Shown here: positions 54,455 through 60,874 of the stretch, piece by piece
Position numbering within the stretch: the first letter of the stretch is position 1
Layout of the letters: every line of letters begins with the position of its first letter
Assembly (NCBI GenBank): GCA_019192545.1
Contig: JAHCMI010000027.1
Span: 32,519-96,518, forward strand
DNA from: Rivularia sp. MS3
Lineage (GTDB): Bacteria > Cyanobacteriota > Cyanobacteriia > Cyanobacteriales > Nostocaceae
DNA: 64,000 bases
Direction: 5' to 3'
Notes under the pieces: model-generated
Told to the model about the DNA's origin: nothing
Database searches by the model: none
Seen by the model: the letters and a program-made list of their open reading frames with translations, nothing else
Made by a program: the position numbers and the translations under genes

Positions 54455-55792
54455 TCAACCGTAAAATCGAATTAATAAATAGATTGTCGCAGCAATCAGC
54501 TGCAATACTGTAATCGGAATGCTGTATTTAAGAAATCCTTTGAAGGAAATACGTCTTCCGTATTGTTGAGCAATTCCAGCAGCGACAATATTAGAAGATG
54601 CTCCTACTAAAGTACCGTTTCCTCCCAAACTTGCACCAAACAACATAGCATAAAATAAAGGTAATACGGATAGCGGCAATTGTCCTTGAAAATCTGGTGT
54701 TAATATTTCTGTTCCTACCAATCCAACATTTACTAAATACTGTTTTAATAGCGGTATCATCGCTACAACTAAAGGAATATTGGGGACAATACTTGACAGG
54801 ATTCCAGTAATTATAAGTAATACAATTGAGCCAAAAATGATATTTTGACCGATAGTTGTTGCTAATATGGTCGCAAAACCTTTAATTACTCCTGTTTTTT
54901 CCAATCCTCCAATTAAAACAAAAGTACTCATAAAAAATATTAAGGTACTCCAATCGATATCGCGCAAAATATTGTTTACCGTATCAATTTTACTGTGATG
55001 AGAAACGAGCATTGCTAAAGCAGCACCAAGTAAAGCAACCGCAGCAGGTGAAATCGGGATTGGAAACAAATCTCCTATGACAAAAAATACTAATACAAAA
55101 GCGAATATCATCCCACCCATTGTTAAAGCTTCTGGATGCTTAATTTGTGGATTGGGTAAATATTTTAGATTATCTAATTTTGTTCGCCAGGTTTTACGAA
55201 AAAGTATGGGTAATGTCACCGTAACGACAGCAATTGATATTACTCCTACCAAACTTAAACGCGAGAAATAATCAGCAAAACTTAAATTAACTGCATCGCT
55301 GACTAAAAATGTAACTGGATCTCCAACAGAAGTTAATAATCCTGCACTATTAGCAACGAACACCATTAAAATCAATAACGGCACGAAATTAACGCTTAAT
55401 TCTTTAGCTATCGGTGGAATCAAAGGAGCTAATAGCATTACTGTTGTAGCATTTGGTAAAAATGCACAGATTGGAGCCGTCAGAGCAACAATTCCAAGTA
55501 GCAAACGCTTACCTTCTCCCTTTACTAATAACAGGATTTGCATTGCTAAATAATCAAAAACTTTTGTTGCTTCAAAGGCTCTTACCAATATCATTACACC
55601 GAAGAATAATGCTAAAGTTCCGTGACTTTTAGCGATATATCCGATTGCTTCTTCTAAAGTCATTACGTTAGTAAAAACTAATAGTAATGCTCCTAATAAT
55701 GCTGCTACTGTTAAATTTATCCACTCTGTCATAATTAAACCGATGACAGCGATAAATACGGTACTGCTTAACATTGCGTGCCAATGTGCCAT
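54455..55792 (-). CDS. ArsB/NhaD (ion transporter) superfamily permease
   Basis: 445 residues with about 11-12 membrane helices, supported by AAGGA 8 bases before the ATG. Motifs: FLPNATTVMLLAPLIPPIA in the first half and GASSNIVAAGIAQQYG in the second, both usual in the ArsB/NhaD/SLC13-like (IT) superfamily, and VANSAGLLTSVGDPVTFLV. The group includes arsenite pumps, Na+/H+ antiporters and anion carriers. Proximity to ars genes suggests arsenite, but a c-di-AMP riboswitch at 56298-56416 upstream on the same strand argues for an ion/osmotic role. Substrate unresolved. Confidence 0.85.
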   Translation of the reverse strand: MAHWHAMLSSTVFIAVIGLIMTEWINLTVAALLGALLLVFTNVMTLEEAIGYIAKSHGTLALFFGVMILVRAFEATKVFDYLAMQILLLVKGEGKRLLLGIVALTAPICAFLPNATTVMLLAPLIPPIAKELSVNFVPLLILMVFVANSAGLLTSVGDPVTFLVSDAVNLSFADYFSRLSLVGVISIAVVTVTLPILFRKTWRTKLDNLKYLPNPQIKHPEALTMGGMIFAFVLVFFVIGDLFPIPISPAAVALLGAALAMLVSHHSKIDTVNNILRDIDWSTLIFFMSTFVLIGGLEKTGVIKGFATILATTIGQNIIFGSIVLLIITGILSSIVPNIPLVVAMIPLLKQYLVNVGLVGTEILTPDFQGQLPLSVLPLFYAMLFGASLGGNGTLVGASSNIVAAGIAQQYGRRISFKGFLKYSIPITVLQLIAATIYLLIRFYG

Positions 55793-55861
55793 AGAAAGTT
55801 CCTTTGGATCTAATAGTATTATTTGGAGTTTTGGATTGATTGAATTGGGTTAAATTCAAGT

Positions 55862-56100
55862 GAAAACCTCACCCTCAATCCCTCTCCTTATTAAGGAGAG
55901 GGAAGCTGGATTGTTTTTTTATTAATTTGTTTGTAAATAAGATAATTTATGAAAAAAACCGCAGAGACAAGCCACTGCGTTGCGGTGAGACCACTTGCGT
56001 GCGGAGGTTCCCTCCGTTGAGCAAAGTGGCGAACCCGAAGGGAGGTTTCCTCCGTTGTAGCAAGTGGCGTGCGGAGTACGCAGAGGAAAGAGGTAAAGAG
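55862..56100. repeat. Repeat cluster between riboswitch and transporter gene
   Basis: 55862-55905 is a copy of the 'cctcaccctcaatccctctcc' repeat with hairpin CTCTCCTT-att-AAGGAGAG. 55968-56070 is a tandem group of nested palindromes (GCCACTGCG..., TGCGGAGG-tt-CCCTCCG, GGAGG-ttt-CCTCC, AAGTGGC). 55957-56095 also contains the 'aaccgcagagac...gcagaggaaagagg' repeat into which the palindromes appear inserted. Confidence 0.7.
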
Positions 56101-56297
56101 AGGTGGTGAGTTTTGAAGCAAGGGAAAATAAGCATTAGTACAATGTTAAATGCTTGTTTTCCAATATTTTATTTGGTTTAATTAAAATAATAATTATGCA
56201 TTATGATTTACCAGGTAATAATTAAGTAAACAACTGAAGCGGGTAATATTAGCCTGGGATAGTGATGAAAATAGAGCATCATAAAGCCATTTATCAT

Positions 56298-56416
56298 CAA
56301 TTCCCCTCGATGCCTACGAAGTTAGCTGACGGGCTAGGATTGAGAGGTATCCTTCTTATAAATAAGATACGCCCCTATAACATTGGTTCCTCCGCTCCAA
56401 CTTTAATTAAGCAAGC
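56298..56416 (-). promoter_or_regulatory. c-di-AMP riboswitch (ydaO-yuaA class)
   Basis: Reverse strand reads TTGCTTAAT...GGAGCGGAGGAACCAATG, GGGGCGTATC, AATCCTAGCCCGTCAGCTAA and CTTCGTAGGCATCGAGG. These are the conserved blocks of the ydaO-yuaA aptamer (GAGCGGRGGAMCCAA; CCGTCAGCTAACYTCGTAGGC) in the right order and spacing. It is the only such element here and its downstream gene on that strand is the permease at 54455-55792, about 500 bp away past a repeat cluster. In known cases c-di-AMP binding turns off ion, osmolyte and cell-wall genes. Confidence 0.9.
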
Positions 56417-56527
56417 TAGATTAGGCTGATTTTTGCTTGACGAAATTTATAATACAACTAGTTTACATAAATATAAAATCTATCTTAAGAGTGTTTTATT
56501 TTTGAATTATTCTAAAGCTGATAATTT

Positions 56528-56736
56528 GTAGGTTGGGTTAGACACAACAGCTAAATTGAATTAGTAACGACAATTTAATCGTGTCGTAACCCAACACAGC
56601 AATTAAAAATAAATATTGTGATTTTTGTTCTAGTAAAAAATTTTGAAAAATACCGATAACGTAATGTTGGGTTACGGCGCGTCTTCATTTATCGTAAACC
56701 ACAAATCTCTTCGTGCGCCGTGAAGCTAACCTACAT
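56528..56736. repeat. 209-bp direct repeat flanking EAD island, left copy
   Basis: Starts GTAGGTTGGGTTAGACACAA and ends GAAGCTAACCTACAT. The copy at 58857-59065 is the same length and orientation and differs at only two bases. Ends (GTAGGTT / AACCTAC) are inverted, and 'gtaacccaa' / 'ttgggttac' pair inside, as in a MITE. No open frame. Its right end lies 35 bp before the DUF433 gene. Confidence 0.9.
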
Positions 56737-56770
56737 TCTAAGATTAAAAAAAAGAGAAGAGGTTTAAGGT

Positions 56771-57109
56771 ATGCAATTAGAAGATTATTTTAATTTTCTT
56801 GCACCCGATGATATTCGTCTCAAAGGTTCGCGGATAGGAATTGAAACTATTCTTTATGAATATATTTACCGTTCTCGAACTCCAGAAGAAATTGCTCAAA
56901 CTTATACATCTTTGAGTTTAGAACAAGTTTATGCAACAATTCTTTATTACTTGCAAAACAAAGAAGCTGTTAGTAAATATATTGCTGATTGGTTAGAGTG
57001 GGGACATCAACAACGCAAAGCACAAGCTTTAAATCCACCTCCGGGTATTGTTCGTTTACGCAAAATCAAGCAAGAAAAAGCAGCGATGGAACAGGGGAAA
57101 GGTGCTTAA
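56771..57109 (+). CDS. DUF433 family antitoxin-like protein
   Basis: 112 residues. DUF433 pattern: DDIRLKGSRIGIETILYEYI, RSRTPEEIAQTYTSLSLEQVYATILYYL (given as RTPEEIAQTYTSLSLEQV) and a C-terminal helix. The domain is a winged-helix fold usually paired with DUF5615 (PIN-like) toxins in cyanobacteria. The gene overlaps by 8 bp the start of such a toxin, now truncated. Probably a degraded toxin-antitoxin pair in which the antitoxin half remains intact. Confidence 0.85.
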   Translation: MQLEDYFNFLAPDDIRLKGSRIGIETILYEYIYRSRTPEEIAQTYTSLSLEQVYATILYYLQNKEAVSKYIADWLEWGHQQRKAQALNPPPGIVRLRKIKQEKAAMEQGKGA

Positions 57110-57182
57110 ATATTTGATGGATGAGAATGTTGACCCAGTTTATACCAATCAATCTAAAAAATATTTTCTGTTGCCAGTGTAG
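57102..57182 (+). pseudogene. Truncated DUF5615 PIN-like toxin gene
   Basis: GTG 57102 overlaps the DUF433 stop and encodes VLKYLMDENVDPVYTNQ, the start of DUF5615 toxins (LMDENV carries the first catalytic acidic residues). After about residue 17 the frame enters sequence belonging to the opposite-strand EAD1 gene and stops at 57180. Only the first sixth of the toxin remains; the break coincides with the end of the EAD gene block. Confidence 0.75.
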
Positions 57183-57727
57183 TCATATTTTAATTCAACA
57201 GTTTGTAACATTACATGACCATCTTCAACTTTTCTCATTGCAGCTTGAATTTCTTCAAGTGAAAGGTCAGTAGACATCTCCACATACATATCCGGAAAAT
57301 CAATGTCCTTAGTTTTGGTTATTTTATGAATATGTGGACTAAGTATTTTAATTAATTCATCTACATCATGTCCGCACTCTGCTCTAAATTTATAATGATA
57401 TAAAAGCTTTTCTTTTGATGAGTAAATATTTATCACAGATTGAGAATTTTGATCAAATTGACTCTGTGTCTTTTCTTCAAAACTTTGCAACTCTAAATTT
57501 CCAGGTTTTGATGAACGTGCAGCAGTTAGCAACTGTTTTACTTTTCCTTCACTTTCAGCCCATTTAATTAACTTAAATACGATGTCCGAATGATTTTCTC
57601 CCATCGCGATCGCATCGAGATTTTCATCTAGCTTGAAGCTAACCATCTGTCTCAGTTTTGATATGGAAGGAAATGCACTTAAAAGTGATTTATGAAAAAG
57701 TTCACGCTGTTCGCCATTCAACTGCAT
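57149..57727 (-). CDS. EAD1 effector-associated-domain protein with unknown C-terminal domain
   Basis: 192 residues. Residues 1-78 form effector-associated domain 1: LNGEQRELFHKSLLSAFPSI, KLRQMVSFKLDENLDAIA, IVFKLIKWAESEGKVKQLL and SSKPGNLEL. A Ser/Gln linker follows. The C-terminal part (about 105-192) is alpha/beta: RAECGHDVDELIKILSPHIH, PDMYVEMSTDLSLEEIQAAM, GHVMLQTVELKYDYTGNR. I do not know that domain. EADs link effectors to NTPase or peptidase hubs in conflict systems of multicellular bacteria. It is 28 bp downstream of an EAD1-GUN4 gene, so the two form an operon and could interact through EAD1-EAD1 contacts. Confidence 0.8.
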   Translation of the reverse strand: MQLNGEQRELFHKSLLSAFPSISKLRQMVSFKLDENLDAIAMGENHSDIVFKLIKWAESEGKVKQLLTAARSSKPGNLELQSFEEKTQSQFDQNSQSVINIYSSKEKLLYHYKFRAECGHDVDELIKILSPHIHKITKTKDIDFPDMYVEMSTDLSLEEIQAAMRKVEDGHVMLQTVELKYDYTGNRKYFLD

Positions 57728-57754
57728 GATTTATTACTGTAATTTAGAGGCTAT

Positions 57755-58720
57755 TTAATCAAATTTACTTATTTTTTCCATTAATGCCATACATCGTTTA
57801 GGGTGATGTTTGGCATAACCACTTCCCCACCAATTACGGAAGTATGGAAAACATCCTTTAGATGCATCTATAGTAAAATTAAGATTTTTATACTTATTCC
57901 ATTCTTCTCTATTATTCGTTTGATTGCGCCAACCTACATATCTACCAAATTTAAACCACTTTTCTTGGTCGTTATGAGTAGGCTCATTATTGTTAAACGG
58001 AAGCCACCTACTTATCAATCCTTTCTGTGGTGATATTATTTCCTGCCAAATATTTCTTTGTACCCTAAATCCAAACTTTTGATTACTAAAATCATTCCAT
58101 AAATCATCTATCCTAATAAGAATAATTTCTGATAAACCTCTGATTTCTTCTATTCCCATTTTTTCGTTAGGGTTTTTACCCAAGGAAGCAAGTAAAATAT
58201 TTTTAGTTTCTTGGTCTGCTTCTTTAAATTTCTTGGCTTCGAGAAAATCTTTGAGTCTTTTATAATCTATTTCTTTACTTATAATTGGAAAAATTTCTTC
58301 CTGTTTAGTTGGTATTTCAGTTACGTAATTAGACAATGATTGGTGCTGTAGTTCTGTTGTTGCTTCTTGTGGCTGTAATATGGCTGTTTGCGATTGCCCT
58401 GTACGCATCTGCTGTTGAAAATCATCCAATAATGGATTGCCAGAATTTGCTTCACAAGCAGCATTTAACAATTTATCTATTTTTCCTTGAGCTTCAGCCC
58501 ATGTAATTAGTTTAAAAACTATCTCAGCATAATTGTCTCCTATGGCGATCGCATCTAAATTTTGATCGAACTCAAAACTAATCATCTGTTTGAGATTAGC
58601 AAGATTAGGAAACGCGCTTATTAGTGCTTGATGAAACTGTTGACGCTGCTTACCGTTTAGCTGCACTGCGATTGGTGTTTGTATGCTACTTATTTCATTG
58701 AATTGATTTGGTGAGGTCAT
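57755..58720 (-). CDS. EAD1-GUN4 fusion protein
   Basis: 321 residues. EAD1 at about 18-100 (LNGKQRQQFHQALISAFPNL, LKQMISFEFDQNLDAIAIG, ITWAEAQGKIDKLLNAA, NSGNPLLDDF). A low-complexity linker (about 103-150) precedes a GUN4 domain (about 153-321): DYKRLKDFLEAKKFKEADQE, ETKNILLASLG, IDDLWNDFSNQKFGFRVQ, FGRYVGWRN, NFTIDASKGCFPYF. GUN4 domains bind porphyrins or bilins. In effector fusions the GUN4 module may sense a tetrapyrrole-like ligand. First gene of a two-gene operon bracketed by 209-bp repeats. Confidence 0.88.
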   Translation of the reverse strand: MTSPNQFNEISSIQTPIAVQLNGKQRQQFHQALISAFPNLANLKQMISFEFDQNLDAIAIGDNYAEIVFKLITWAEAQGKIDKLLNAACEANSGNPLLDDFQQQMRTGQSQTAILQPQEATTELQHQSLSNYVTEIPTKQEEIFPIISKEIDYKRLKDFLEAKKFKEADQETKNILLASLGKNPNEKMGIEEIRGLSEIILIRIDDLWNDFSNQKFGFRVQRNIWQEIISPQKGLISRWLPFNNNEPTHNDQEKWFKFGRYVGWRNQTNNREEWNKYKNLNFTIDASKGCFPYFRNWWGSGYAKHHPKRCMALMEKISKFD

Positions 58721-58856
58721 GTAGCCTAAGTATATTCATCCAGTATATATACTACTATTGTTACAATATAAAATAGAAAAATTCCTGATGAAACTAGCTT
58801 AATTTACTAATACGGTCATTTTGCGGAAGAAACAGGTTATTTGTAGCCCATAGCTC

Positions 58857-59065
58857 GTAGGTTGGGTTAGACACAACAGCTAAATTGAATTAGTAACGAC
58901 AATCTAATCGTGTCGTAACCCAATACAGCAATTAAAAATAAATATTGTGATTTTTGTTCTAGTAAAAAATTTTGAAAAATACCGATAACGTAATGTTGGG
59001 TTACGGCGCGTCTTCATTTATCGTAAACCACAAATCTCTTCGTGCGCCGTGAAGCTAACCTACAT
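58857..59065. repeat. 209-bp direct repeat flanking EAD island, right copy
   Basis: Same orientation as 56528-56736, differing by T/C at two positions only (in 'aatctaatcg' and 'cccaatacag'). It begins 136 bp before the start of the EAD1-GUN4 gene and ends 19 bp before the photolyase-like stop. Confidence 0.9.
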
Positions 59066-59083
59066 CATATTACCTTTAACCTT

Positions 59084-59938
59084 TCACCTCTTCCTTCTTT
59101 TCCCTTTCTGAAAACTTTGACTATTCGGCTTATTACTAAACTCTTTTTTGGGGAATAATTTCTCTTCTAACTGTTCGTAACTGCCTTCAAAATCGCAATT
59201 TCCATATAAGGGACACCGTTTACAATAAACTCCATCGGTGTAGCGTTCTAAATTTTGACGGTTGAAGAAATAAGGTTTATGACTGAAGGTACTTGCTACC
59301 CATTGCCATGACATATTATTTGAAGCTGGATCGCCGTCTAATAAATGCTCTAAAAACCATTTTGCTCCAGCTTGCCAGCAAATTCTCCGCCAATGTACGA
59401 TATATGCTGCAATCCACATGCGGATGTGATTGTGTAAATAACCAGTCTCTCGCAATTCCTGACTAAAATTGTCAATACAAACCAATCCCGTGGTTCCTTC
59501 TTTAATTTCTTCAGGTAATTCCGGTGCATATTCGGCGACGCTGTAACCGGTTTTATATTCTTCTCTATCTTCCCAAATCCCATCACCGTATTTAACATAC
59601 AGTCTTTGCCAATAATCACGCCAGCCTAGTTCGTTAACTAGTTTTGCTGCATCATCATCATTACTAACTCTATTTAAAGCAAAGTCTCGTACTTCTGCCA
59701 AACTAAGTACGCCATAACGTAGGTAAGCGGAAAGTCTAGTTACTCCTCCAGTTAAAAAATTACGTGTTTTTGCGTACTTTTTCGGGTCTACTTTTTGTAG
59801 TGCTTTTTCAGCAGCTTTACGTCCACCAGGAGTTTTGCTGATATGTTCGTCTCTTTTAGCTGCTTCGGGAAATTCTTGCTTAAGGTAAGCTATCAATTCT
59901 TCGCGGTTTTCAAAGTCGCGACGCATTTCGTTAGTCAT
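59084..59938 (-). CDS. Short photolyase-like protein (FAD-binding domain only)
   Basis: 284 residues that correspond to the C-terminal helical FAD domain of photolyase/cryptochrome: TRLSAYLRYGVLSLAEV, ELGWRDYWQRLYVKYG, NHIRMWIAAYIVHWRRICWQ, DGDPASNNMSWQWVA, FFNRQNLERYTDG. The N-terminal antenna domain is absent. Near the end VYCKRCPLYGNCDF gives CxxC-x5-C, which might bind a metal. Stand-alone FAD-domain proteins of this kind exist in cyanobacteria and are of uncertain repair activity. A candidate N-domain partner is encoded at 52297-52713 on the same strand. Confidence 0.88.
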   Translation of the reverse strand: MTNEMRRDFENREELIAYLKQEFPEAAKRDEHISKTPGGRKAAEKALQKVDPKKYAKTRNFLTGGVTRLSAYLRYGVLSLAEVRDFALNRVSNDDDAAKLVNELGWRDYWQRLYVKYGDGIWEDREEYKTGYSVAEYAPELPEEIKEGTTGLVCIDNFSQELRETGYLHNHIRMWIAAYIVHWRRICWQAGAKWFLEHLLDGDPASNNMSWQWVASTFSHKPYFFNRQNLERYTDGVYCKRCPLYGNCDFEGSYEQLEEKLFPKKEFSNKPNSQSFQKGKRRKR

Positions 59939-59969
59939 AAAATTTGGGGATTAGGGATTGGGCATTCTT

Positions 59970-60070
59970 TATACCTCACCCCGCCTTCGGCACCCCTCTC
60001 CAAGTTATCGGAGAGGGGAAGGGGAGCCACTGCGTTGCCGAGGTCTCCTCGGTTGTAGCAAGTGGCGTGG
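59970..60070. repeat. Composite dispersed repeat
   Basis: 'acctcaccccgccttcggca' + hairpin CCCTCTCC-aagttatc-GGAGAGGG, followed directly by a nested palindrome (GCCACTGCG, CCGAGG-tct-CCTCGG, AAGTGGC) and 'gtggtgaggt'. The second element seems inserted into the tail of the first. Confidence 0.7.
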
Positions 60071-60133
60071 TGAGGTTTACCACTGTGTTAAAGTTGATTC
60101 GCTTAAAAATATACTTATTAATACCTGAATTAA

Positions 60134-60811
60134 ATGTATTTAAAATATAAAAATCAAATCAAAATAATTTTGCTTTTAATATTTAGCACATCTGCACTAT
60201 ATTTTCTACTAGCTCGCTTGGGATTTATTTTCCCTCTTACAGATGTTGCGGAAGTTTTATGTCTCACTAATTGTGAATCACCGCAAGCAATTCACTCTGC
60301 TATTTCTGGAAAAGATTTACTCAATTACAGTCAAACGGTTGAAGAGTTAATCGGAGAAAATATAGATAAAAGCAAGACTTCAATTTTAATTGAAAAATCA
60401 AAGCATAGAATGACGCTTTATTACAATCAAAAACCGATAAAATCTTATCCTGTGGTTTTCGGTAGCAGCCCGGAAGGGGATAAGTTTAAAGAAGGTGATA
60501 GACGCACTCCGGAAGGTATTCATCGCATTCGAGATTTATATCCTCATCCTTCATGGAGCAAATTTATCTGGTTGGATTATCCTAATGCTGCATCTTGGAG
60601 GAAGCATTTTCAAGCTAAAACAGCAGGTAAAATTTCTTGGTTTGATTCTATTGGTGGTGAAGTCGGTATTCACGGTGTACCGTCGGGAAGCGATGAAATG
60701 ATAGATAATCGAAACAATTGGACTTGGGGTTGTCCGTCGTTAAAAAATCAAGATGTTGATGAATTATATAAGGTAATTAAAGTCGGTACATTAGTAGAAA
60801 TTATTCCTTAA
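60134..60811 (+). CDS. L,D-transpeptidase (YkuD domain)
   Basis: 225 residues. Membrane anchor at about 10-32. The YkuD domain (about 82-225) begins TSILIEKSKHRMTLYYNQ; the catalytic region has His in VGIHGVPSGSDE and Cys in TWGCPSLKN (the usual SHGC is TWGC here). It crosslinks peptidoglycan or attaches proteins to it in the periplasm. The SHG-to-TWG change is uncommon but keeps the Cys. Single gene by spacing, with the kinase 63 bp after its stop. Confidence 0.88.
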   Translation: MYLKYKNQIKIILLLIFSTSALYFLLARLGFIFPLTDVAEVLCLTNCESPQAIHSAISGKDLLNYSQTVEELIGENIDKSKTSILIEKSKHRMTLYYNQKPIKSYPVVFGSSPEGDKFKEGDRRTPEGIHRIRDLYPHPSWSKFIWLDYPNAASWRKHFQAKTAGKISWFDSIGGEVGIHGVPSGSDEMIDNRNNWTWGCPSLKNQDVDELYKVIKVGTLVEIIP

Positions 60812-60874
60812 ACCTTGGGCAATAAATAGTACAATACGCTAAACCATGTGCTTGTTTCCCTATGCCCATAAATC

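Noticed and set aside
54455..55792. Calling this permease ArsB outright
   Set aside because: The superfamily is broad and the upstream c-di-AMP riboswitch points to another substrate; context alone is not enough.
55891..56135. Three overlapping frames on both strands
   Set aside because: Entirely within dispersed palindromic repeats.
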